From: CAZPEV01 sp964585635
GTDB lineage: Bacteria > Zixibacteria > MSB-5A5 > GN15 > JAAZOE01
Length of the DNA stretch: 6,229 nt
Direction of reading: 5' to 3'
NCBI GenBank assembly: GCA_964585635.1
Contig: CAZPEV010000183.1
Span: 1-6,229, forward strand
The notes beneath the pieces were generated by a model that had not been told where the DNA came from, did not search any database, and saw only the letters and a program-made list of their open reading frames with translations. The position numbers and the translations under genes are program-made. Shown here one piece after another: positions 1 to 5,610 of the stretch; position 1 is the stretch's first letter, and each line of letters begins with the position of its first letter.

Positions 1-2
1 CG

Positions 3-143
3 CAATTCGGGGTCGCCGCACAATCCGGCGACGCCTGGGGCCTCAACTTCCGCCGGAAGCTGGCCCGGTATGATGAATCGGTGGATTGGCAAACGCCGAT
101 CGATTATAACCCGGCCACCTTCGGGATGATGATGATGAAATGA
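3..143 (+). CDS. C-terminal end of a CBM9/DOMON-like carbohydrate-binding protein (5' truncated by window edge)
   Basis: The frame beginning at base 3 is open from the left edge to a TGA at 141-143 and gives about 46 residues. The pattern is a GDAWGLNFRR strand, then a charged turn, then DWQTP and a final NPATFG. This resembles the last strands of family 9 carbohydrate-binding modules and related DOMON-like domains, where a WG-x-NF-x-R strand is followed by a W-x-P segment and a closing FG before the terminus. Most of the protein is outside the window, so the full architecture and any enzymatic domain are unknown. The last codons are four consecutive ATG codons and one AAA (126-140), an odd low-complexity Met tail. 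The gene lies 71 nt before the next accepted start, on the same strand. That a gene ends here is fairly secure; the family is a pattern-based guess. Confidence 0.5.
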   Translation, partial: QFGVAAQSGDAWGLNFRRKLARYDESVDWQTPIDYNPATFGMMMMK

Positions 144-204
144 CGACGACTGACCGTCCGGCGCCGATATTCCGGTACTTGGGCGCCGCCGGTATGACAC
201 CTGT

Positions 205-209
205 GGGAG
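205..209 (+). promoter_or_regulatory. Ribosome binding site that fixes the nifU start
   Basis: GGGAG lies 5 nt before the ATG at 215. It supports that start over the in-frame upstream ATG at 140, which overlaps the preceding stop codon and would add 25 residues with no counterpart in the IscU/NifU family. Confidence 0.6.
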
Positions 210-214
210 CGACG

Positions 215-589
215 ATGTACAACGCGATAGTCATGGAGCACTTCCAGAATCCCCGCAACGTGGGAGAATTAAAAGACGCCGACGGCGTCGGCACAGTCGG
301 CAACCCCGCTTGCGGCGACGTCATGACGATATATATCAAGGTCGATAACGACGTCATTACCGACATCAGGTTCAAGACCTTCGGCTGCGGCGCCGCCATC
401 GCCTGCAGTTCCTACACCACGGAAATGGTCAAGGGAAAAACCCTCGCCGACGTGGAACGCCTCACCCGTCAGGACGTGGCCGACGGCCTGGGCGGCCTGC
501 CGCCGATCAAGATGCATTGCTCCAATCTGGCGCTGGACGCCCTGCACGAGGCCATCAAAAACTACCGCTCCCGGCAGGCCGCCCCGTGA
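215..589 (+). CDS. nifU: Fe-S cluster assembly scaffold protein, NifU/IscU family
   Basis: This 124-residue protein is the scaffold on which [2Fe-2S] and [4Fe-4S] clusters are built from cysteine-desulfurase sulfur before transfer to apoproteins in the cytoplasm. It has the single U-type domain only, without the ferredoxin or C-terminal Nfu domains of full-length NifU. The three ligand cysteines are visible: Cys33 in GNPACGD with its Asp35, Cys58 in FGCGAA, and Cys102 in KMHCSN. LPPIK (95-99), just before the third cysteine, corresponds to the LPPVK loop that binds the Hsp70 chaperone in IscU. The start at 215 gives the canonical MYNAIVMEHFQNPRN beginning and has GGGAG 5 nt upstream. An additional Cys64 sits where the family usually has Ser or Thr. 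No cysteine desulfurase gene is visible in the window; it may lie upstream. Family assignment is very secure, while the choice between the names nifU and iscU is conventional. Confidence 0.95.
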   Translation: MYNAIVMEHFQNPRNVGELKDADGVGTVGNPACGDVMTIYIKVDNDVITDIRFKTFGCGAAIACSSYTTEMVKGKTLADVERLTRQDVADGLGGLPPIKMHCSNLALDALHEAIKNYRSRQAAP

Positions 590-653
590 CCGTGCCCCAT
601 AATTCGATCCCAGACGAGCCCTTCCCCGCCGCCCTGCGGCCGCGCGATTAGCC

Positions 654-1478
654 ATGCCGGAACTTCCTGAGGTCGAAACCGTCGCCCGAGGACTGCGGCA
701 TACCATCATCGGGCAGATGATACGGCGGGTGGAAATTAAACCAACCGCCTCCACTTACCCCGACCGAGGTAGCTTCGCTTCCCTCCTGCGCGGCGCGACA
801 ATCGTTGCCATCGCCCGGCGCGGCAAAAATATCCTGATCCATCTATCCAATGATCACACCCTGTGGGTACACCTTAAGATGACCGGCCATTTCTACTACC
901 TACCCGAAAGCGGCCCCACTGACAAGCATGATCATCTGGTATTTCATTTCAAAGACAACCAGTACACCCTCCGCTTCAATGATTACCGCCGCTTCGGCCG
1001 CTTGCGGCTGTACCCCACCGCCGCCGTCATGATGCAGAAGGGGCTGGCGGAACTGGGGCCGGAGCCGCTCGAACTGGCCGCCGATGACTTTGTGGCGCTG
1101 CTGCGCACCCGAAGGCGCATGATCAAGCCGGCCCTGCTGGACCAAACCATCATCGCCGGCATTGGCAATATTTATGCCGACGAATCGCTCTACCTGGCCC
1201 GGATTCACCCGCAGCGGCTGACCGATTCGCTCTCGCAGTCAAAGGCGAAGGAGCTTCACGGCCATATTCAGGCTATCCTGCGCCGGGCCATTCGTCTGAC
1301 GGGCACTTCCGTCGATACCTTCACCGGCGTCAATGGCCGCCCGGGACGGTTTCAGAAATACCTGCAGGTCTATGGGCGCGAGGGACAACCTTGCCTGCGG
1401 TGCGGTGCGGTTATCATCCGCCGCACGATCGGCAGCCGCTCGGCGCATTACTGCCCCCGCTGCCAGCGTTCGAAATAA
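654..1478 (+). CDS. mutM: Formamidopyrimidine-DNA glycosylase (MutM/Fpg)
   Basis: MutM is a bifunctional base-excision repair enzyme. It removes 8-oxoguanine and formamidopyrimidines and cuts the abasic strand by beta,delta-elimination. The 274-residue length is normal for the family. The N-terminus is the exact MPELPEVE signature: Pro2 becomes the N-terminal Schiff-base nucleophile after Met removal, followed by catalytic Glu3. This chemistry fixes the start at 654 although no Shine-Dalgarno sequence precedes it. Lys58 in RRGKN matches the conserved Fpg lysine. The helix-two-turn-helix is marked by GIGNIYADE (169-177). The C-terminal zinc finger is C-x2-C-x16-C-x2-C (Cys247, 250, 267, 270), with the beta-hairpin arginine at 262 in GSRSAHYC. 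The lysine and intact zinc finger favour Fpg over endonuclease VIII-like paralogues. It follows nifU after 64 nt on the same strand and could be cotranscribed with it. No frame damage is seen. Confidence 0.97.
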   Translation: MPELPEVETVARGLRHTIIGQMIRRVEIKPTASTYPDRGSFASLLRGATIVAIARRGKNILIHLSNDHTLWVHLKMTGHFYYLPESGPTDKHDHLVFHFKDNQYTLRFNDYRRFGRLRLYPTAAVMMQKGLAELGPEPLELAADDFVALLRTRRRMIKPALLDQTIIAGIGNIYADESLYLARIHPQRLTDSLSQSKAKELHGHIQAILRRAIRLTGTSVDTFTGVNGRPGRFQKYLQVYGREGQPCLRCGAVIIRRTIGSRSAHYCPRCQRSK

Positions 1479-1502
1479 CCCGCCCCTTTTTGCCTGCCCC
1501 TC

Positions 1503-1529
1503 TTGACTTCTCTCCGGGAATGCTTAATT
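1503..1529 (+). promoter_or_regulatory. Candidate promoter for the hbd-crt operon
   Basis: TTGACT (1503-1508) resembles a -35 box. It is followed after 15 nt by an extended -10-like TGC-TTAATT (1521-1529). The spacer is short and the -10 match is poor, so this is tentative. Supporting it are its position in the only sizeable spacer before hbd (1479-1603), its location after the stop codon of mutM, and a dyad overlapping the proposed -10 region. Confidence 0.3.
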
Positions 1530-1539
1530 TGGTGCATTC
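1518..1539. promoter_or_regulatory. Inverted repeat, possible operator of hbd-crt
   Basis: GAATGC (1518-1523) and GCATTC (1534-1539) are perfect 6-bp arms separated by 10 nt. The dyad straddles the candidate -10 element, where a dimeric repressor would act. Genes for acyl-CoA metabolism are often controlled by TetR- or GntR-type repressors, but this dyad matches no specific consensus known to me. Confidence 0.25.
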
Positions 1540-1564
1540 GAAACTACTGGCGCGCAGGGGAGTA

Positions 1565-1578
1565 ACGACTATTGTCGT
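1565..1578. promoter_or_regulatory. Second small inverted repeat in the hbd leader
   Basis: ACGAC (1565-1569), a TATT loop, and GTCGT (1574-1578) form a perfect 5-bp dyad ending 25 nt before the hbd ATG and 13 nt before its ribosome binding site. It could be an operator half of the leader or a short mRNA hairpin. Its size alone does not exclude chance. Confidence 0.25.
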
Positions 1579-1603
1579 CTAATCTACATACAGGGAGTCT
1601 ATC

Positions 1604-2458
1604 ATGATAACGAAACTCGGAATCGTCGGATGCGGACAGATGGGCAGCGGCATCGCCCAGGTCGCCGCTCAGGCCGGCATCGCGGTCATCGCCTGTGAAG
1701 TCAGCGATGACCTCTGGAAAAAGGGCTTCGCCCGGATCGAAAAGAACATCGACAAGGCGATCGAAAAGGGGAAGGCCGACGAGGCCTTCAAGAAGAAAAC
1801 CATGGCCAACCTGACCGGGACCTCCAAGCTGGCCGATCTGGCCGGGTGCGATCTGGTCGTCGAGGCGGTCGTCGAAAGCATGGACGAGAAAATCAAGACC
1901 TTCTCGCAATTGGACAAGCTCTGCAAGCCCGAGACCATCTTCGCCTCCAACACCTCATCGCTGTCGATCGGCGACATGGCCGCCGCCACCAAGCGTCGCG
2001 ACAAATTCTGCGGCCTGCACTTTTTCAATCCGGTCCACATGATGAAGCTGTGCGAGCTGGTGCGGACGATCGACACCTCCGACGCCACCATCGCCGCCGC
2101 CAAAGCCTTCGCCGAGGCCTGCGGCAAGACCGCCGTCATGGCCAAGGATCGTCCTGGGTTCATCGTCAACGCCCTGCTCATCCCGTACCTGCTGGATGCC
2201 ATCAGGATGCTGGAAAGCGGCGGCGCCACCCGCGAGGATATCGACAACGGCATGATGCTCGGCTGCGGCCATCCCATGGGCCCGTTGGCGCTCAACGATT
2301 TCATCGGCCTGGACACCATGCTCCACATCGCCGACATCATGTTCGCCGAATACAAAGACAAGCATTACGCCGCGCCGCCGCTGCTGCGCCGGATGGTCAA
2401 CGCCGGATACCTGGGCAAAAAGTCAGGACGCGGCTTTTACGATTACACCGCCAAATAG
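1604..2458 (+). CDS. hbd: 3-hydroxybutyryl-CoA dehydrogenase (3-hydroxyacyl-CoA dehydrogenase family)
   Basis: The enzyme interconverts acetoacetyl-CoA and (S)-3-hydroxybutyryl-CoA with NAD(P)H. This is the second step of butyryl-CoA formation, or the reverse step in beta-oxidation of short acyl-CoAs. The 284-residue protein has the usual stand-alone length. Residues 5-16 form the Rossmann loop with Gly9, Gly11 and Gly14 in GCGQMGSG, and Glu32 ends the second strand, where an acid favours NAD. The catalytic set is complete: Ser118 in SNTSSL, His139 in GLHFFNPVH, Glu151 in CELVR and Asn189 in FIVNA. The C-terminal dimerisation domain ends in the typical GYLGKKSGRGFYDY. AGGGAG (1592-1597) lies 6 nt before the ATG. 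The next gene, crt, begins 12 nt after the stop, so the two form an operon. The direction of the pathway cannot be told from the window. Confidence 0.95.
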   Translation: MITKLGIVGCGQMGSGIAQVAAQAGIAVIACEVSDDLWKKGFARIEKNIDKAIEKGKADEAFKKKTMANLTGTSKLADLAGCDLVVEAVVESMDEKIKTFSQLDKLCKPETIFASNTSSLSIGDMAAATKRRDKFCGLHFFNPVHMMKLCELVRTIDTSDATIAAAKAFAEACGKTAVMAKDRPGFIVNALLIPYLLDAIRMLESGGATREDIDNGMMLGCGHPMGPLALNDFIGLDTMLHIADIMFAEYKDKHYAAPPLLRRMVNAGYLGKKSGRGFYDYTAK

Positions 2459-2459
2459 A

Positions 2460-2465
2460 TGAGGA
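2460..2465 (+). promoter_or_regulatory. Ribosome binding site that fixes the crt start
   Basis: TGAGGA lies 5 nt before the ATG at 2471. The in-frame ATG at 2459 directly abuts the hbd stop codon and itself overlaps this site, so 2471 is the better start. Confidence 0.55.
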
Positions 2466-2470
2466 CAGTC

Positions 2471-3244
<774 letters not shown>

Positions 3245-3250
<6 letters not shown>

Positions 3251-3366
3251 GGGCCGAGTTTGGGATTCGTATATACGTAGGGGTCGGGCTCCAAATTCGA
3301 ATATGCGTAGGGGTCGGGTTCCCCGACCCGAAGTATACGTAGGTCGGTGTTCCGATCCCGACTGAA
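3245..3366. repeat. Tandem REP-like array, four units each headed by GTAG
   Basis: GTAG occurs at 3247, 3277, 3307 and 3339, spacings of 30, 30 and 32 nt. In the first three units it is followed by GGGGYCGRG, and these end in an A/T-rich ATAYRC-like tail before the next CGTAG. Unit 3 folds as a perfect hairpin, GGGTCGGG (3311-3318), loop TTC, CCCGACCC (3322-3329). Unit 4 folds as GGTCGG (3342-3347), loop TGTT, CCGATC (3352-3357) with one G-U pair. Units 1 and 2 keep the head but have lost the right arm. A GTAG tetranucleotide at the foot of a GC-rich hairpin is the hallmark of REP elements mobilised by RAYT transposases, and a RAYT remnant lies 1.4 kb downstream. Units are contiguous, so this is not a CRISPR. 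The first unit begins within the last codons of crt. Confidence 0.7.
3311..3329 (+). terminator. GC-rich hairpin after crt, possible transcript end or 3' stabiliser
   Basis: The 8-bp perfect stem with a 3-nt loop in REP unit 3 lies 61 nt after the crt stop codon. It lacks a following T run, so it is not a classical intrinsic terminator. REP hairpins in such positions are known to shield upstream mRNA from 3' exonucleases or to weaken read-through. That role is inferred here. Confidence 0.35.
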
Positions 3367-3399
3367 AGTCGTGGAGAGAAACCCGACAATGACAACGCC

Positions 3400-3415
3400 G
3401 GGCTCTCAGCCCTTT
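3400..3415 (+). terminator. Weak terminator-like hairpin between the REP array and the hydrolase gene
   Basis: GGGCT (3400-3404), loop CTC, AGCCC (3408-3412) is followed by only three T. The stem is short and the T tract weak, so it is a marginal candidate for ending hbd-crt transcription. Confidence 0.25.
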
Positions 3416-3423
3416 CATAATTC

Positions 3424-3451
3424 GGGCCGCACATGTAGCCAGCAACGGCCC
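3424..3451. repeat. Inverted repeat just upstream of the hydrolase gene
   Basis: GGGCCG (3424-3429) and CGGCCC (3446-3451) form a perfect 6-bp dyad around a 16-nt loop. Flanking ATTC (3420-3423) and GAAT (3454-3457) can add four pairs across a 2-nt bulge. It ends at the first possible ATG of the next gene, so it may be a regulatory dyad, a leader hairpin or a scar of the insertion. Confidence 0.35.
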
Positions 3452-3455
3452 CAGA

Positions 3456-4739
3456 ATGGGTAAGACCAATATGGCAAGAACTGATGAAATCGCTATTACG
3501 ATCGTGCATGGCACTGGGATTAATCGACATGAATGGGCCAAATCCGATTCTGAGTTTGCAGACTACATAAGAAACGATTTGCCACATCGATGCAGCATCG
3601 AAACGTTCCCCTGGTCAGGTTACTATACCTTCCGCTCACGATCAATAGCCGCAAAGGATTTGGCCAACTTCGTCAATGTCCGCCAGCGCGACTTGCCAAA
3701 TGCTAAACACATCATAATTGCACACAGTCATGGGGGAAATATACTATTGCATGCACTCCGTGACAATGATTTGAGATCACGGATAGCAGGCATAGTCCTC
3801 TTATCGACACCATTTCTCCACATTAATGAGCGTCCTGCGGGCCCATTCGGCTTGGTACTGGTAGGCGGGTTCATCTTTATTATCCTTGGTCTATTGTCAA
3901 AAATGCTAATGGCCCAATGCGGAATCCTACAGCCAGCAGAGTGGTGGCATATAATAGGGACAATAATTACTGGTGTGCTTATAATTGTTGCAGTCGGCAT
4001 AGCACTCAAATGGCAGGAGTGGTCACTCCGTTGGGCTAAATCGATAGCACTTCCCGATCTATCAGACGCCAAAATGCTGATTCTGCGAAAGCCTGCCGAC
4101 GAGGCAACGTTATTTCTATTTCTTGTTCAGTTTCTTGAAGTACTCATTAATCGCATTTGGGTCATATTAATCGAATTTATCATTTATGTATGTGAGGTCA
4201 TTTACCGGCCTTGGAACTGGATAATGGAGACAACAGAGACAAATAGGCTATATAAGTCGGGCGTTTTTGGTTTCGTTGTAGGTGCAGCTTTGGTAATATT
4301 CTTCCTATTTCAAGATCGGCTCTATCTATTTATGGAACAGCAGGGTATAGCTTCAACATTGGGGATGCTATTTATTGTGTTTAGTATATCATTCTGGATA
4401 ATTGCTTTTCCGGTATGTCTTATGGTTGCCTTGCTAATCATCGCGATTCTCATCACGATCCCGTTTCTTTTCTGCAACGCCATTCTATTGGCGATGATCG
4501 GCCCGGAATTGGCTTTAGCGGCCCCTTTTCTTGAGGTAAGTGTTGAATATGGCCCTCCGGGGAAAGCAACCATATTTCATGTGAAAGACGATATTTCACT
4601 TGACGGTAGTAATTTTGAAAAAGAACCAGCATTTGTGCATGCGATTTACAATGATCCGCAGTGTAGGCGTGTGATTATTGAATGGATCAAAATAATCATT
4701 GGGGAAGAAGAGCTGTGCGCCCGAAACGATATCTCCTGA
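3456..4739 (+). CDS. Polytopic membrane protein with alpha/beta-hydrolase (serine hydrolase) domain
   Basis: This 427-residue protein has no exact identification. The N-terminal part looks like an alpha/beta hydrolase: ITIVHGTG (14-21) as strand plus oxyanion HG, then IIIAHSHGGN (86-95), a nucleophile elbow with Ser91, and GIVLLSTPF (112-120). Candidate triad partners are Asp215 in KPADEA and His395 in FVHAIYNDP, shortly before a closing EWI. Between Ser91 and His395 lie several hydrophobic stretches, about 131-151, 164-184, 219-249, 269-287 and 302-348, predicting some five to seven membrane segments interrupting the fold. No signal peptide is seen. The substrate is unknown; lipid or ester hydrolysis at the membrane is inference. 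ATG 3456 gives the longest frame, and ATG 3471 (MARTDEI) is equally possible; neither has a good ribosome binding site. Base composition is strongly AT-rich compared with both flanks (4141-4200 has 18/60 G+C, against 43/60 in 2761-2820), indicating horizontal acquisition. Its 3' end overlaps a transposase remnant in another frame. Confidence 0.75.
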   Translation: MGKTNMARTDEIAITIVHGTGINRHEWAKSDSEFADYIRNDLPHRCSIETFPWSGYYTFRSRSIAAKDLANFVNVRQRDLPNAKHIIIAHSHGGNILLHALRDNDLRSRIAGIVLLSTPFLHINERPAGPFGLVLVGGFIFIILGLLSKMLMAQCGILQPAEWWHIIGTIITGVLIIVAVGIALKWQEWSLRWAKSIALPDLSDAKMLILRKPADEATLFLFLVQFLEVLINRIWVILIEFIIYVCEVIYRPWNWIMETTETNRLYKSGVFGFVVGAALVIFFLFQDRLYLFMEQQGIASTLGMLFIVFSISFWIIAFPVCLMVALLIIAILITIPFLFCNAILLAMIGPELALAAPFLEVSVEYGPPGKATIFHVKDDISLDGSNFEKEPAFVHAIYNDPQCRRVIIEWIKIIIGEEELCARNDIS

Positions 4740-4964
4740 CCAATTGCGCAAATCAACCCCGCCGGGATTGGCGAAACAATCACTGTCATCCTTCATCTTT
4801 GGATTCAAATCCTCCGTCACGTTTCGGATAAATACATTGCGCGGCACGCCCGGACAACCATTCTGGCAACGGAATTTCTATGAACATGCCATTCGTGATG
4901 GGCAATCGCTGTTTCAACACCGCACCTATATCGACCAAGACCCGTTGAAATGGGCAATTGACAA

Positions 4965-5000
4965 GGAGAATCCTGCTCTCCGGGCGCACCCTGCGCGCCG
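4965..5000 (+). repeat. Two tandem 17-nt hairpins with compensatory stem changes (18-nt period)
   Basis: Unit 1 (4965-4981) is GGAGA, loop ATCCTGC, TCTCC. Unit 2 (4983-4999) is GGCGC, loop ACCCTGC, GCGCC. Each is followed by a G. Thirteen of 18 positions are identical. Four of the five differences are at stem positions 3/15 and 5/13, where two A-T pairs became two C-G pairs; the fifth is a single loop transition. The pair lies directly after the conserved RAYT core, inside the remnant frame. A TCCTGC at 5001-5006 may be a degraded third copy. Confidence 0.5.
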
Positions 5001-5013
5001 TCCTGCCCATAAA

Positions 5014-5040
5014 ACGGAAACCAATGCCACAAATTTCCGT
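5014..5040. promoter_or_regulatory. Inverted repeat upstream of the C_GCAxxG_C_C gene
   Basis: ACGGAAA (5014-5020) and TTTCCGT (5034-5040) are perfect 7-bp arms around 13 nt, ending 11 nt before the ATG at 5052. It could be an operator or a leader hairpin masking the start region. No convincing -35/-10 pair surrounds it. Confidence 0.35.
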
Positions 5041-5051
5041 ACATCTAAATT

Positions 5052-5525
5052 ATGAACCATACCGATCAGGCCCTCGAACGATTTCGCAACGATTATAACT
5101 GCGCCCAGGCCGTCTTGTCCGTCTTCGCCCCGGCCCACGGCCTTGATGAAGCGACGGCGCTGAAAATCTCCTGCCCCTTCGGCGGCGGCATGGGACGGCT
5201 GCAGAACGCCTGCGGCGCGGTTACCGGCGCCGTTATGGTCATCGGATTGGCGCACGGCACTCATGTCGTCGGCGACAGCGAGGAAAAAGATAACGCCTAC
5301 CAGTTGGTGCGCGAATTTGCCGAGCGCTTTGCCGCCCGCCACGGCGCCATCGATTGCCGCTCGCTTCTGGGACAGGACATCAGCACCGAGCAAGGACGGC
5401 AAGAGGCCAAAGACAAGGACCTCTTCGCGCTGCGCTGTGAACGATATGTCGCCGACGCCGTAACGATACTGGAGGATCTGCTGGCCTTGCCCAAAGATTC
5501 GCCGCAGATTCCCCCGATTATTTGA
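5052..5525 (+). CDS. C_GCAxxG_C_C family redox-active protein
   Basis: This 157-residue protein belongs to the small family named for its cysteine signature and thought to be redox active, possibly metal or cluster binding; its reaction is not established. The signature cysteines are all visible: Cys17 in YNCAQAVL, Cys54 in ACGAVTGA (the C-G-A-x-x-G core), Cys102 in AIDCRSLLG, and Cys129 in LRCERYVADA near the C-terminus. FGGGMG (43-48) just before the core is also typical. An additional Cys41 is present. No signal peptide or membrane segment is seen, so it is probably cytoplasmic. Family length is about 130-160 residues, so it is complete. The ATG overlaps the stop of the transposase remnant (ATGA) and has no Shine-Dalgarno sequence, so it either depends on translation from upstream or is started weakly. 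Its GC-rich composition matches the chromosome rather than the hydrolase island. Confidence 0.88.
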   Translation: MNHTDQALERFRNDYNCAQAVLSVFAPAHGLDEATALKISCPFGGGMGRLQNACGAVTGAVMVIGLAHGTHVVGDSEEKDNAYQLVREFAERFAARHGAIDCRSLLGQDISTEQGRQEAKDKDLFALRCERYVADAVTILEDLLALPKDSPQIPPII

Positions 5526-5610
5526 AGCTCGATCCTGGTTTAAGACTTGCCGGGCCTTCATCTCGCACGCATCATACACCGTACCCGACAAGGTAAAGGA
5601 GACTATCGCC

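Larger units (their letters stand above)
4699..5055 (+). pseudogene. C-terminal remnant of a REP-associated tyrosine transposase (RAYT, IS200-like)
   Basis: RAYTs are single-domain HUH-type transposases related to IS200/IS605 TnpA that cut REP hairpins. The open frame here encodes 118 residues; about 28-92 match the C-terminal half of the family. SLSSFIFGFKSSVTFRIN is the helix before the hallmark GTPGQPFWQRNFYEH (49-63), followed by IRDGQSLFQHRTYIDQDP and LKWAIDKENP. The family usually reads YI-x-x-NP at that point; here Asn is Asp. The N-terminal half with the HUH metal-binding histidines is absent. The bases upstream belong to the AT-rich hydrolase gene, whose last 41 nt overlap this frame. 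Without the HUH motif the fragment cannot be an active transposase. The core frame has no internal stop, so the truncation may be fairly recent or the fragment may be translated. Its TGA (5053-5055) overlaps the next gene's ATG. No ribosome binding site supports the ATG at 4699. Confidence 0.75.

Noticed and set aside
140..214. Upstream ATG at 140 as the nifU start, overlapping the previous stop
   Set aside because: It would add 25 residues unlike the family N-terminus, while ATG 215 has a GGGAG site and gives the canonical IscU/NifU beginning.
4596..4847. Minus-strand open frame over the hydrolase end
   Set aside because: It is antisense to the hydrolase C-terminus and the RAYT fragment, and has no recognisable domain.
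4790..4875. tRNA-like stretch on the minus strand ending in a GGATTTGAATCC T-loop-like sequence
   Set aside because: No T-stem, anticodon stem or acceptor stem can be formed around it, and the plus strand here codes for the conserved RAYT core.
4958..4963. Perfect TTGACA box as a promoter for the gene at 5052
   Set aside because: No -10-like hexamer occurs at 16-18 nt, and the bases code for conserved RAYT residues in the IDKENP segment.
5526..5610. A promoter for the isochorismatase-like gene in the 85-nt spacer (TTGCCG at 5547)
   Set aside because: No acceptable -10 element lies at the right distance; only the ribosome binding site is convincing.
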